From positions 1-29,656 of IMG/VR virus record IMGVR_UViG_3300003323_000029: a stretch of 29,656 nt of DNA; one strand, 5' to 3'. Origin of the DNA: a virus. The position numbers and the translations under genes are program-made. This document shows positions 16,304 through 24,630 of this stretch, one piece after another; within the stretch, counting starts at the first letter, position 1, and each line of letters starts with the position of its first letter. Under the pieces are notes generated by a model. It was given only the letters and a program-made list of their open reading frames with translations. It ran no database searches and was not told where the DNA came from.

Positions 16304-16951
16304 TTAAATGATGGTTACGCCGGACGGGAAGTCGATCACATCACCATCCGATGCATTGCCAGCGACACCACCCTCGCGCGCATCCAGCCAGCTCCCCCAC
16401 GGCATTTCGTCCGGCGTTGTCTCGATGGCGTCCTGGCGCTGGGCCTCGGACAGAGCGAACTTGTATTCGTCTGCCGCACGGGCGCGCTTCGTTTCCGATT
16501 GGGTCAGCGTCTCGGCTGCTTCCATGGCCAATTTGCACGCCAGTGCTTCCACGAATAGCGGATCGAACAGGCCCGTATTGGTAATGCGCGCCACGTAGCG
16601 GATCTTGAGCGGCGCCGGCAGATCAGTCAGCAGCAGGCCACCTTCCAGTGCCCACGGCGCGCGCTGCTTGGACATGGGGCGCACGTAGAAATCGTTGACT
16701 TGAACCAGTCCAAGGAAGTCGGATGGCAGCGGATATTGCTTGGAGAAGCCCCAATTCGGCGCATCGACCAGCGCCACCAACTGCGCGCGCATCAAGGAGA
16801 ACTTCCAGCGGGAGCGGCGCAACTCAGCATCACGCACCTGATCGAAAATGCGGTTGAGCAAGCGCGCTGGCTTAGTGTCGTCTGTCAGCAACAAAACTGG
16901 CTCTTCGCCAAGTTTGGACAGCGCGTAATTTGAAAGTTGGGTCTTGTCCAT
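16304..16951 (-). CDS. Tail tubular protein A-like (T7 gp11-type adaptor)
   Basis: The 215-residue protein has the gp11 family signature: LSNYALSKLGEEPVLLLTDD, then ARLLNRIFDQVRDAELRRSR with WKFSLMRAQL, and YPLPSDFLGLVQVNDFYV. A C-terminal helical pair follows (VEALACKLAMEAAETLTQSE). It should form the dodecameric ring joining portal and nozzle. The start has AAGGA eleven bases upstream. It is the first gene after a strong terminator (16997-17023) and so may be transcribed from its own start point, although I could not identify a convincing promoter in the 45-base gap. Confidence 0.9.
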   Translation of the reverse strand: MDKTQLSNYALSKLGEEPVLLLTDDTKPARLLNRIFDQVRDAELRRSRWKFSLMRAQLVALVDAPNWGFSKQYPLPSDFLGLVQVNDFYVRPMSKQRAPWALEGGLLLTDLPAPLKIRYVARITNTGLFDPLFVEALACKLAMEAAETLTQSETKRARAADEYKFALSEAQRQDAIETTPDEMPWGSWLDAREGGVAGNASDGDVIDFPSGVTII

Positions 16952-16996
16952 GGCGATGATTATCCTTGATGTGTTGCGTATTTACCACTCAGCATA

Positions 16997-17023
16997 AGAA
17001 AAAGGAGCGCTCGCAGGCGCCCC
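16997..17023 (-). terminator. Intrinsic terminator between head and tail genes
   Basis: On the minus strand the arms GGGGCGC and GCGCTCC (one G-T pair) enclose a six-base loop (CTGCGA). The run TTTTTTCTT follows. It lies 25 bases after the stop of the 90-residue gene and 46 bases before the tail adaptor gene, so it separates head and tail messages or lowers the level of the latter. Confidence 0.8.
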
Positions 17024-17047
17024 TTCTTTTGCCCGGTCCGTGCTGGA

Positions 17048-17320
17048 TCAGGTTTCGGCTACAGATGGTCCACGGCGGCGCCCGGTGGTAGGCTGTGATT
17101 TCTCGGACTTGCCAGGAATAACCCGAGCACCGGACGCTGACTGATGCGGGGTTGCCGCATCGATCTGCGCCAGCATGTCGGACTGTGCCCGCTCAGCCTT
17201 CGCCACCTCTTCCGACACCTTGTCGGCCCAGGGTTCCAAGGTAGGCCAGTCGAATACCTGGCCAGCCTTGACTAGTCCCTGAGTCGGAAGCCAGCCAATT
17301 TCACGTGCGCGCTGCTTCAT
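17048..17320 (-). CDS. Small head-region protein
   Basis: The 90-residue protein has a start with basic and aromatic residues (MKQRAREIGWLPTQGLVKAG), a middle helix (WADKVSEEVAKAERAQSDML) and a disordered Ser/Arg/Gly tail. It follows the cement gene after a three-base gap and is the last gene before the 16997-17023 terminator. No family is recognised. A minor head completion or scaffold-like role is suggested only by position. Confidence 0.65.
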   Translation of the reverse strand: MKQRAREIGWLPTQGLVKAGQVFDWPTLEPWADKVSEEVAKAERAQSDMLAQIDAATPHQSASGARVIPGKSEKSQPTTGRRRGPSVAET

Positions 17321-17323
17321 GTC

Positions 17324-17788
17324 TTAGCTGATGCTGAAGCCAGACTTGTACGCGGTGAACGCTTGTGCATCCTTCACCAGGAACGCATCGAACGTACCAG
17401 CAGTCAGTGGACCGTTTGCCACGGTGAAACGCACGCCGAGATAGCGCTCATAGTTGCCAGCAGGCAGCTTGATCTTCACCAAGTTGGTATTCGCTGGGGA
17501 GAACGTCGCGAATGCCAAGGTGGCGCTGGTGTAGTGCACGGTTGGCGAAGACAGGCTGGTGTTGTCATCCGACTCCAGCGTAATCACCAGCGTTGCATCG
17601 GAACCAGTGTCGGTAGCGGCGGTAATGGTGTTCACCACCAAGTAGATGTTCTCGCCAGTGCCAATATCGCGGGTCAGGTTGGTGACCTGGTTATTGCCAA
17701 GCGGGTAGAGATCTACCACGTTGGTGGAAATCGCGGTCGCAGTAACTGCCTGCGCATCCGAGAATTCCAGGAATTTATCCATAATCAT
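17324..17788 (-). CDS. Bbp16-like capsid cement protein
   Basis: The 154-residue protein resembles the Bbp16 cement protein of Bordetella phage BPP-1. It starts IMDKFLEFSDAQAVTATAIS, then ISTNVVDLYPLG, RDIGTGENIYLVVNTITAAT, TLVITLESDDNTSLSSPTVH and an AGNYERYLGVRF strand near the C-terminus, all typical of this beta-sandwich family. In BPP-1 it stabilises the shell at three-fold sites. It lies directly after the major capsid gene, as expected. The first of two nearby ATGs is chosen because AAGGA is better spaced from it. Confidence 0.82.
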   Translation of the reverse strand: MIMDKFLEFSDAQAVTATAISTNVVDLYPLGNNQVTNLTRDIGTGENIYLVVNTITAATDTGSDATLVITLESDDNTSLSSPTVHYTSATLAFATFSPANTNLVKIKLPAGNYERYLGVRFTVANGPLTAGTFDAFLVKDAQAFTAYKSGFSIS

Positions 17789-17816
17789 GATTCAGTTTCC
17801 TTTCGGGTCAGGCGGA

Positions 17817-18833
17817 TTAGGACACGGCCGCTTCGGTGTTCAGGATCTGGTCCACGATGCGGACCGGGATACCGTTGAACTTGGTTTCGAAGATGGTCTG
17901 ACCGAACTGATTCAGCGCCGTTTCGATGGTTACAGCGGTGTTGGATTTCTGCAACGCCATGATGCGCAGCAGGGACAACACGGTGCGATTTGCGTAGAAC
18001 ACAGGCTTGATGCCGCCCATGTTTGGCAGGCGGTCGATGGCACGCGACATCAGCTTGATCAGCTCGGTCGATGCGGTCGATGCCTGGGTGCCGGTCAGTG
18101 CCAGCAGGTCGGAAACGTTGACGTTCGCGATACGCACGGCATAGCGCCAGTCACGCAGGGCCAGGCCGACTTTCCACTGGAACTTGTCGTGGTACGCCTC
18201 GTACTTGCCGCCCGATGCGTCGGTGACAACTTCCAGGCCGCGATCGGTGTGTTGCAGACCGGCAGTGGTGCCCTTCGGGTAGATGCCGTGGATGGTGTTG
18301 TCGCCCCAGCCGACCAGCCACACGGAGGTGTTACCGGAGGCGCCGCCTGCGGACAGGATGTTCTGACCGTTCGCCGCCGACAGGGACGAGTAGCGCAGTG
18401 CCAGGCCGGTGAAGGCTTCTGGCTCATTGGTGCTGTTGCCGTAGATCAGAGTCTGTGCGAACTCCTGATTCATGCCTTCCAGGAAGCTCGACGCTTCGGA
18501 CATGCGGAACATGTCGACGTCGCCGTTCAGTTCGGCCAGGTCTTTATCGACCACGGACCATGCTTCCAGCATGCCGCAGGTGTCATCCACTTGCACGGTG
18601 GTGGATTTGGATGGCTGTACGCCGTAGTTGAGTTTGCGCCATGCCACATCAGGCAGGCCGGTACGAACAGTGGTGCGATGACCGGTTGGCAGATTGCCTT
18701 CCTTCATCACCATGTCCATGATGATTTCGTTGGACTGCGACAGCATCTCAATGATGCGTGCCGGCTTACCGTCGGGATCTTGGCGCTTGGCCCAATCAGC
18801 CAGCGTCAGGTTATTGGTCGCAAGGGTTGCCAT
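17817..18833 (-). CDS. Major capsid protein (BPP-1 / GP7-type)
   Basis: This 338-residue HK97-fold capsid protein belongs to the podovirus group with Bordetella BPP-1. Marks are the N-terminal ATNNLTLADWAKRQDPDGKP, the E-loop region GHRTTVRTGLPDVAWRKLNY, the helix DKDLAELNGDVDMFRMSEAS with SFLEGMNQEFAQTLIYGN, and the C-terminal domain around RIANVNVSDLLALTGTQAST and FNGIPVRIVDQIL. GGAGG stands four bases before the ATG. It has a likely promoter of its own at 18890-18918, after a terminator that ends the scaffold message, which fits the need for many copies. There is no sign of a propeptide by eye. Confidence 0.92.
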   Translation of the reverse strand: MATLATNNLTLADWAKRQDPDGKPARIIEMLSQSNEIIMDMVMKEGNLPTGHRTTVRTGLPDVAWRKLNYGVQPSKSTTVQVDDTCGMLEAWSVVDKDLAELNGDVDMFRMSEASSFLEGMNQEFAQTLIYGNSTNEPEAFTGLALRYSSLSAANGQNILSAGGASGNTSVWLVGWGDNTIHGIYPKGTTAGLQHTDRGLEVVTDASGGKYEAYHDKFQWKVGLALRDWRYAVRIANVNVSDLLALTGTQASTASTELIKLMSRAIDRLPNMGGIKPVFYANRTVLSLLRIMALQKSNTAVTIETALNQFGQTIFETKFNGIPVRIVDQILNTEAAVS

Positions 18834-18889
18834 GTGGCCTCCAGGTAATTGATGTCACCCGGAATCAGGCGACCCCGGAATGTGAGGCG

Positions 18890-18918
18890 AATATACAACA
18901 CTTGTCGTTTAAAAACAA
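18890..18918 (-). promoter_or_regulatory. Likely sigma70 promoter for the major capsid gene
   Basis: On the minus strand a -35-like TTGTTT (18913-18918), a 17-base spacer and a -10 TATATT (18890-18895) lie just after the scaffold terminator and about 57 bases before the capsid ATG. The -10 box matches five of six consensus bases, the -35 only the TTG. Confidence 0.5.
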
Positions 18919-18923
18919 CGGAT

Positions 18924-18954
18924 AAAAAAATACCCTGAGGATTAATTCAGGGTA
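18924..18954 (-). terminator. Intrinsic terminator between scaffold and capsid genes
   Basis: TACCCTGA and TCAGGGTA form a perfect 8-bp stem with an 8-base loop. On the minus strand it is followed directly by seven T. It lies between the scaffold stop (18999) and the capsid start (18833), inside what would otherwise be one head operon. Confidence 0.85.
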
Positions 18955-18998
18955 AAAGTTGCAACGGGAAGCGGGATTTGTTGCGTTTAAACCACGAC

Positions 18999-19685
18999 TC
19001 AGCCGTAGAGCACTTTATGGGTTGGGGGGCGTTCGCCCTGATCTGCCTGTTGGCGCGCTTGACCGTTGGCGTCATGCTCACCCAGACCGGCGCCAATACC
19101 CATGAAGAATTGCATGGTTGCTTTGTAGCCGAGTTTGTCTTCGATGGCAGTGATGATGTCGGCAGCTTGCTCAGTGCCGGCGAACTGGCGTACGGCACGC
19201 TTCGCCAATTCCATTTGGCTATCGAAGCGGTCGCCCAGTTCGGTTTTCAGTTCAGCCTGCTCAGCCTTGTTCTTCGTGTCCAAGGCAGCAATACGCTGCT
19301 GTTCAGCGGCTTGCATGCGCGCCTCGGCCTTCGCCATCAGATCATTTTGCAGCCCATTGGCTTGATCTTTGGTCAGCCCGTATTTGTGCATAACGTCGGC
19401 TACCTCGCCAACGAATGCCGGGTCTTCACCATCGCGCACCTTCAAGCCGTAATCAGCCGACTTCTCTGGGCGACCGATCTTGCCGTAGAACTCGGCCCAT
19501 TGCTCAGGAGTAGCGTCTTTGCCAGGCAGGCTCAGCGCATCAACGGCTGGCGCTGGTGCTTCTGCGGCTGGCGGCGTTGTCGCAGCAGGAGCGGTGATGG
19601 CAGGTGGCGTGCCTGCCAGTGCAGCGGCAGCGCTGGTGGCTGCTGGGGCGTCAGTCGTGGTCGTGGTGGTAGCTACGTCGCTCAT
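18999..19685 (-). CDS. Putative scaffolding protein
   Basis: The 228-residue protein opens with a long disordered Ala/Pro/Thr tract (residues 1-50). It then has ALSLPGKDATPEQWAEFYGK and IGRPEKSADYGLKV, a motif set common in phage scaffold or capsid assembly proteins. A long charged helix follows (NDLMAKAEARMQAAEQQRIA to QMELAKRAVRQFAG), and the C-terminus is short and polar. Position directly before the major capsid gene supports the call. It overlaps the Bbp19-like gene by ATGA. No protease motif is seen. Confidence 0.8.
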   Translation of the reverse strand: MSDVATTTTTTDAPAATSAAAALAGTPPAITAPAATTPPAAEAPAPAVDALSLPGKDATPEQWAEFYGKIGRPEKSADYGLKVRDGEDPAFVGEVADVMHKYGLTKDQANGLQNDLMAKAEARMQAAEQQRIAALDTKNKAEQAELKTELGDRFDSQMELAKRAVRQFAGTEQAADIITAIEDKLGYKATMQFFMGIGAGLGEHDANGQARQQADQGERPPTHKVLYG

Positions 19686-19957
19686 TTTTCGATTTCCTCA
19701 TCATGGCGCAGCTTTAGAAGTTGCGCATCGGTTAAGTTCAGGGTTTGCTGTATGCGTAAGAATACCTCACGGCGCCCTTCTGCGACAGCAGTCGCATGCG
19801 TATCAACGCGTCCATCTTTGCCGAAGATCACGCAAGAGCGATCGGCGCGGCAGAATTCGGCCAGGTCATCCAGTGCCATCCTGCCGCCCTGCGCATCGCC
19901 AGCCACTAGTGCCCGGTAAGCGGCGCGCAGGTTGAAGAACCTCAGGTAGTTGCTCAT
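19682..19957 (-). CDS. Bbp19-like small phage protein
   Basis: The 91-residue protein matches the BPP-1 Bbp19 family: SNYLRFFNLRAAYRALVAGD, LDDLAEFCRADRSCVIFG, and EGRREVFLRIQQTLNLTDAQ near the C-terminus. It is conserved between portal and scaffold genes in many podoviruses with T7-type portals. The function is not known to me. It may assist capsid assembly. Both ends overlap neighbours by ATGA, so it is translated together with portal and scaffold. Confidence 0.82.
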   Translation of the reverse strand: MSNYLRFFNLRAAYRALVAGDAQGGRMALDDLAEFCRADRSCVIFGKDGRVDTHATAVAEGRREVFLRIQQTLNLTDAQLLKLRHDEEIEK

Positions 19958-21618
19958 GCAGGCAGCACCTGCGGAGCAGCTTGACCCTCAGCAGTCGAAG
20001 CAATGGCGCCGGCTTGAGCCAGATCCTTCGCCGCGCTGGCTGCTACTGGAGCCGCAGCCAATACCTGTTGCGCCTGAGCTTGTGCCGCATTCTGTTCGTC
20101 AATACCTTCCATTTCCTCGTCAGAGTACAGCGCCTTAGCAGGGAAACCGTTGACATCGGCTAGGATCTTGACCGCCTCGCTCATGTTGAAGCGCTTGAAG
20201 GTTTCCTGCGGTCCAAGTACCTGAGCTATCGGTGCCAATTGTTCGAACGTGCGAAGGATGGCCACACCCTCACCGGAGCGGCGCGCCAGTGCCAGCGGGT
20301 TTTCGAACTTGATTGCGTAGATACCTCCGCGATCCAGCAGCGCTTGCGGCATTGGTGGCAGCACGCCAGCAGCGGCCAGGATATCAATCTCACGCTCGAT
20401 CATCGGTTTGAGGAATTCATCCTCAATGCGCGCAGCGGCCGGCGCCAGCAGTGCCCCCTTCTCCTGAGCACGGATCATGGCCTCGGTTGCGGTCATGGTT
20501 GGCGTGTCTACCAGGATCTGGAATAGGGTGTTCCACAATGCATCCTTGACCACGTTGCGCTTTTGTTCGCGCATCTCCATGCCGATTTCCACGTGCTGAC
20601 CGAACTGCATTGGCTGCACCAGCTGGCGCCCGTTGTCGTCCACCCCGCCGTAGTTGATGGCGGCTGGCGTCAGGCGGATGGCGTCGAGGATGCCATCTTT
20701 GTGCGCCAGCAATGGCGGCAGCGTGGCCAACTGTGCAGCCTGAATCGTGGTGCGCTCCATCTCGTTGAGCATCTTGATGTCTGGCAACACGGTCATGCAG
20801 GCTGAGCGCCCATACACCTCATTCGATGCCACAGACGCACGGCCTACGCTGATCGGGAACGTGCGATAACCACCCACCGACACAATCTGTCGGAAGTCTG
20901 GCGCGATGACATACGAGGCGTAACGCATGCCACGGTAATCCATGCGGCCAGAGACAAGATCCTCATTCGGCTTGTAGCAGCGGATGAAGGTGAATTCCGT
21001 CTCTGGCTGGCGCTCTGCGGCAGTGCGAATCGCTTGCGGCAACGAGTTGAGACCAAACTCTTTAGCTGCCTGGCGCGCGGTCATGTTGTGCTGGCGGTGT
21101 ACCTTGTCGACCATGCCGTATTGGTTCTCTGCCATGTACAGTTGCTCGATACCGATCGAGTCGTAGTACAGTCCGCGCCCTAGACGGTCACCAATGAACA
21201 TCGCCATCGTGCCGGCCCAGCCGTGGTCGTAGTAGCACTCAGTCGATTGCGTGCTGAAATTGGCAGCATAGCGTGCGGCGAACACGCGGCGCGTCACTTC
21301 ATCGAGGTAGCGCTGCACTTCGGTGTTGTCGCGGAGGTCTTCGTCCACAGCTTCCAATCGGTGCCACTCTTGGCCGGATGGTGTTGAGAGCGATTGCACA
21401 GCAGCGGCATAGCGGTCCAGTGCAAGGGCCGGCGTGGAATCGAAGATGCGCTCCGTCTTGCGCTGCCCCTTCTCCTGATTCGGCGCGCCCTTCCCTTGAA
21501 ACATATTCTTGCGAGGAATGACGCGCTCGGAGATCTCCGACCATTGCTGCTCAAACGTATTGCGTTGCGTGACCATGCGCCCGTGGTCGCGCAGGATATC
21601 TTCGGCGCGCGAGTCCAT
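19954..21618 (-). CDS. Portal (head-tail connector, T7 gp8 type)
   Basis: The 554-residue portal belongs to the Head-tail_con family. Marks include RNTFEQQWSEISERVIPRKN, FDSTPALALDRYAAAVQSLS, TPSGQEWHRLEA and RTFPISVGRASVASNEVYGR, then LATLPPLLAHKDGILDAI and FENPLALARRSGEGVAILR late in the sequence. It forms the dodecameric ring for packaging and tail joining. I place the start at MDSRAEDILRDHG (21618), one base after the stop of the preceding small gene (TAATATG). An upstream ATG at 21690 would overlap that gene by 71 bases and add 24 residues not typical of the family. The ribosome site is weak, which fits coupled translation. Confidence 0.92.
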   Translation of the reverse strand: MDSRAEDILRDHGRMVTQRNTFEQQWSEISERVIPRKNMFQGKGAPNQEKGQRKTERIFDSTPALALDRYAAAVQSLSTPSGQEWHRLEAVDEDLRDNTEVQRYLDEVTRRVFAARYAANFSTQSTECYYDHGWAGTMAMFIGDRLGRGLYYDSIGIEQLYMAENQYGMVDKVHRQHNMTARQAAKEFGLNSLPQAIRTAAERQPETEFTFIRCYKPNEDLVSGRMDYRGMRYASYVIAPDFRQIVSVGGYRTFPISVGRASVASNEVYGRSACMTVLPDIKMLNEMERTTIQAAQLATLPPLLAHKDGILDAIRLTPAAINYGGVDDNGRQLVQPMQFGQHVEIGMEMREQKRNVVKDALWNTLFQILVDTPTMTATEAMIRAQEKGALLAPAAARIEDEFLKPMIEREIDILAAAGVLPPMPQALLDRGGIYAIKFENPLALARRSGEGVAILRTFEQLAPIAQVLGPQETFKRFNMSEAVKILADVNGFPAKALYSDEEMEGIDEQNAAQAQAQQVLAAAPVAASAAKDLAQAGAIASTAEGQAAPQVLPA

Positions 21619-21619
21619 A

Positions 21620-21835
21620 TTAACCGCCCAGCAGGGTAGTGGCCGACACGGAACCAGTGGTGCCGGTTGGCGTACCAGTAGTCGGAGCACTGGAAGTCAG
21701 ATCAGTAGCAGCGCGGCCACGACGCTTGCGCAGTAGGTCGGCTTGATTGCGGTCTACTTGGACCTGGTCAACCATTGGTTGCGGTGCTGCTGGTGTCACA
21801 GTGGGAGCTTTTGGCTTTGAGAAGAGGGCGGCCAT
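21620..21835 (-). CDS. Small phage protein between terminase and portal
   Basis: The 71-residue protein has a conserved pattern for this slot: MAALFSKPKAPTVTPAAPQP, a basic helix (DRNQADLLRKRRGRAATDLT) and a Gly/Thr/Ser tail ending in TLLGG. Such short proteins are found between the large terminase and the portal in many podoviruses and may aid connector assembly, but no biochemical role is established to my knowledge. AGGA lies close before the ATG. The stop sits two bases before the portal start. Confidence 0.75.
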   Translation of the reverse strand: MAALFSKPKAPTVTPAAPQPMVDQVQVDRNQADLLRKRRGRAATDLTSSAPTTGTPTGTTGSVSATTLLGG

Positions 21836-21840
21836 GATAT

Positions 21841-23286
21841 CTATCCTAGAATTGAGTAATCGGCAACTGCTTGGCGTGGTAATTTTGCCACATCACGCAC
21901 CGGATAGGCAAAGCTCAGCACCAGCGCATCGGCCCGGTTCGGCGATGGGATACCTCGGGCCTTCATGTCTTTCTTGCTTTCGATCTGTATCTTGCCGTCT
22001 ACCCTTGGTACGGTCTCAGGTGCTTGTAGCTCGTCACGCAAGACAGGATCTTCCGGAAGGCTTCCACCAGCTTTGAGCCAGTCGCGCGCCAGCTTGTACA
22101 TTTCAGCCCGCTTATTCAAGCAGCCTGGATCGGACGATTCGCCAGCGAACCACACCAATTGCCAGCGGCGCCCCATGCCTTGCCCAGCAGAGACAATGCC
22201 GGTGCCATAGCCCCCATCGATGAACACAGCTTGCGCGCCCTCTTCATCCTCGTAGCGCGCCACGATACCGGCTGCAATCAGGTCGTTGTCATTCTTGGCC
22301 ATGCGATGCAGCACACGGAACACCAGTCCTTGGCGCAGGCCGATGACAAACTCGTCATCCCCCTCCCATGCTGGATCGACCGTCAGAATCTTTGGCGCGA
22401 ACTCGTATTGCTCAGGACGAACGAAGCGGCCATAAGCGGCAGATACATCGGTCTCACTGATGAACTGGCGCGATGACATTGACGGAAACATGCCACGCAC
22501 GCGGATCTTGAAGAAGTCGGAGTCAACGCCGTAGTCTTCCTCCCACTTGGCTATCTGCTCCTTGTTCGTACCATCGACCGTGCGACTATCGATCTGTCTG
22601 ACCAGCCAGCGGTGTTTGAAGCGGCGGAAGCACTCACGGAATCGGCCTGTGTTCCTGGTTGGGTTGCCGAATGCAATCCAGATGATTTCCGTATCCTCGT
22701 CGGTCAAGGCGCCCTCTGCCACCTCCCATACCTTGTCGCTAATAGCCGACGCTTCATCAAAGATAAGCACGATGCGCTTGCCCTTGTTGTGCAGGCCGGC
22801 GAATGCTTCGGTGTTGGTATCGGACCACGGCACGAAGTCAGCGCGCCATGTCTTGGCGTGATCTTTGTCCTTCGATGCAATGCTAGTGGCCTGAGCGTCG
22901 AACCAGTGCGAGGTGATGGATAGACGTTGCCACTTGCCCACCTCCGGCGAAGTCTTGGTGCGAAGCTGAGTGTCCGTATTAGCTGTAATGACAACCTTGC
23001 AATCGTCGCAGGTGGATAGCGCCCAGTTCACCAACATGCCGATGCCGGCCGACTTGCCGATACCGTGACCAGATGCCCGAGCAATCAGCAATGGTTGAAA
23101 GCGTTTGGCCGGATTGGATAGATGGTCCCGCACCTCTGCGAACATCTCGTCTTGCCATTCGCGCGGCCCGCTGTAATCGGCAAGCTCACCTTCGCCCCAG
23201 TCATACGCATGATCGACCCAACGCTTAGGATCAGTCGCGCAATCAGCGGCAAGCTCAATCAACTGATCTTCAGTATCATCCTGCAT
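21841..23286 (-). CDS. terL: Terminase large subunit (TerL)
   Basis: The 481-residue packaging motor has an ATPase Walker A RASGHGIGKS (near 70-79), Walker B IVLIFDEAS (172-180) and a coupling motif near WIAFGNPTRNTGRF. The RNase H-like nuclease domain shows the three acidic sites TVDPAWEGDD (Asp304), AVFIDGGYG (Asp357) and NRADALVLSF (Asp454). ATP drives DNA into the capsid and the nuclease cuts concatemers. The start MQDDTEDQL at 23286 is chosen over one 33 bases upstream because AAGGA lies seven bases before it. It overlaps the small subunit gene by 11 bases. Packaging type (pac, cos or repeats) cannot be read from this alone. Confidence 0.95.
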   Translation of the reverse strand: MQDDTEDQLIELAADCATDPKRWVDHAYDWGEGELADYSGPREWQDEMFAEVRDHLSNPAKRFQPLLIARASGHGIGKSAGIGMLVNWALSTCDDCKVVITANTDTQLRTKTSPEVGKWQRLSITSHWFDAQATSIASKDKDHAKTWRADFVPWSDTNTEAFAGLHNKGKRIVLIFDEASAISDKVWEVAEGALTDEDTEIIWIAFGNPTRNTGRFRECFRRFKHRWLVRQIDSRTVDGTNKEQIAKWEEDYGVDSDFFKIRVRGMFPSMSSRQFISETDVSAAYGRFVRPEQYEFAPKILTVDPAWEGDDEFVIGLRQGLVFRVLHRMAKNDNDLIAAGIVARYEDEEGAQAVFIDGGYGTGIVSAGQGMGRRWQLVWFAGESSDPGCLNKRAEMYKLARDWLKAGGSLPEDPVLRDELQAPETVPRVDGKIQIESKKDMKARGIPSPNRADALVLSFAYPVRDVAKLPRQAVADYSILG

Positions 23287-23854
23287 TGCGCTTCCTTGCG
23301 CGTGCCAGTCGATCGGCAACAGGATTCGACACGTTCATGTCCACAGTCTGACGGTCCCCGTATTTCTTTGGAACCATCTTTGAGAGTATCCACTTGCGGG
23401 CATCTACGCGCAGGCGAGAACGGCTAATCCATTCCGAATTGGGCTTATAGCCCTGGTCTGTGTAGACAGTGTCATTGTCCGTTTCATCCGCGATTTCTAG
23501 GATTTCTTCGAATAACCCATCAGCCCGTTGCTCCATAGCATTCTCGTATTGCTCACGAAATGCCTGCTTTTCAGTCACCCAACGAAGGATTGTTCCAGCA
23601 GGCGGGATAATGTCGTCCCTGCAAATGGCCCTGAGGCTCTCACCATTTGCAATCCTGTCGCAAATATGATCTGCCAATTCCTGTGTAAAGATTGTTGGTC
23701 TTCCCAATTTAACAATTGGTGGCGAGGATTCCGTCTGCTGTCCGTCGTTTTCTTGTCTCAGGCCCGCGTTTTCTGAGACTTTATCGTTCTCGCCAGAAAC
23801 ATTGTTACGTGATTTGCGGGTCTTGGCGCCTGTCTTGGCCTTGTCGGTATCCAT
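23276..23854 (-). CDS. terS: Terminase small subunit (TerS)
   Basis: The 192-residue protein has a disordered charged start (1-48). A helix-turn-helix region follows at about 50-92 (LGRPTIFTQELADHICDRIA, then GESLRAICRDDIIPPAGTIL). A long helical pair comes next (QYENAMEQRADGLFEEILEI) and a C-terminal part with RLRVDARKWILSKMVPKKYG, a motif of Sf6/BPP-1-type small terminases. It should bind the phage packaging site and regulate the large subunit. The start has GAGG eight bases upstream. Order with TerL supports the call. Confidence 0.9.
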   Translation of the reverse strand: MDTDKAKTGAKTRKSRNNVSGENDKVSENAGLRQENDGQQTESSPPIVKLGRPTIFTQELADHICDRIANGESLRAICRDDIIPPAGTILRWVTEKQAFREQYENAMEQRADGLFEEILEIADETDNDTVYTDQGYKPNSEWISRSRLRVDARKWILSKMVPKKYGDRQTVDMNVSNPVADRLARARKRNAG

Positions 23855-23914
23855 GGCTTCCCTCTGTGTGACGAATGTCGCAATGATGCCACAACAGGAT
23901 GCTTTCGGCTATGG

Positions 23915-24553
23915 TTAGGTGCGCTCTTCCCACCACCAGTCATAGACGCCGACAGCGGCTTGAGAGGATGGGTTTTCCAGCTTTGCGTGGTAGACGCCTG
24001 CTGCCAGTCCGCGCAACCCGGCGTTCTGAACCACGGAGGCAGAGCCGGCGCCAACACCTGCCGCAATACGCATGATGTCTACAACAAATCCACCTGTTGC
24101 TGCGTTTGGGTCGGTGCTAGTTTCGATTATGCTGCCAGACGTAAAGAGTGGGGATGGCTGTTCAGTCATCTGATTTCGGCGGCGCATCGTTGCTACTGTC
24201 CAGGGGCCAGGAGAAGTAGCCATTGCGGCATTGGCGGTCCATCGAATCGACCCGGACTCAATGCTCACGCGCTGGTCGTGCAAGATGAAGTTCTTAGTAA
24301 TGGTGTGGCGGACCCACAACACTCCGCCAGCAGGGATATTGAACTCTACGAACATGCGGAATTCCCGGCCCTCGTAGAATCCCGTGCTGCCTTCGTCAAC
24401 CCTAAGGCGCGGGCGCTTGTCGGCATAGATCCCGGTAAGCAGGAATGATGGCGGATGAGCCAGGTAGCGCTCCGCATATGTGCCATCGCTCATATCGACG
24501 TCAAGACGCACTACACCTGCATCATTCTCGTCTCGTACAAGCCTGTCTGCCAT
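23915..24553 (-). CDS. Unknown protein at the head of the late operon
   Basis: The 212-residue protein appears mainly beta: RLDVDMSDGTYAERYLAHPP, FRMFVEFNIPAGGVLWVRHT, ITKNFILHDQRVSIESGSIR, and a C-terminal part with LAAGVYHAKLENPSSQAAVG. The order of strands and an R-rich hinge (TVATMRRRNQMTEQP) suggest a virion or decoration-type protein. I do not recognise the family. GGAGG stands seven bases before the ATG. It is the first gene after the early terminator and lies 60 bases before the small terminase gene, so it is probably the first late gene. Confidence 0.75.
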   Translation of the reverse strand: MADRLVRDENDAGVVRLDVDMSDGTYAERYLAHPPSFLLTGIYADKRPRLRVDEGSTGFYEGREFRMFVEFNIPAGGVLWVRHTITKNFILHDQRVSIESGSIRWTANAAMATSPGPWTVATMRRRNQMTEQPSPLFTSGSIIETSTDPNAATGGFVVDIMRIAAGVGAGSASVVQNAGLRGLAAGVYHAKLENPSSQAAVGVYDWWWEERT

Positions 24554-24580
24554 GATTTAACCTCCGTTATTGACCAACAG

Positions 24581-24611
24581 TATAACGGCTGAGTGTGGAG
24601 TATTTACAACA
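24581..24611 (-). promoter_or_regulatory. Possible late-operon promoter
   Basis: On the minus strand TATACT forms a good -10 box, with TTGTAA 19 bases upstream (spacing longer than ideal). It lies after the early terminator and before the first late gene. The 6-bp dyad CGTTAT/ATAACG (24565-24570 and 24582-24587) overlaps the -10 region and could be an operator. Confidence 0.4.
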
Positions 24612-24630
24612 AAATTGTCTGCTGGTGAGC

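Noticed and set aside
17721-18848. Long plus-strand frame of 375 codons opposite the capsid gene
   Set aside because: It mirrors the strong codon bias of the capsid gene, has no ribosome site and no protein-like features.
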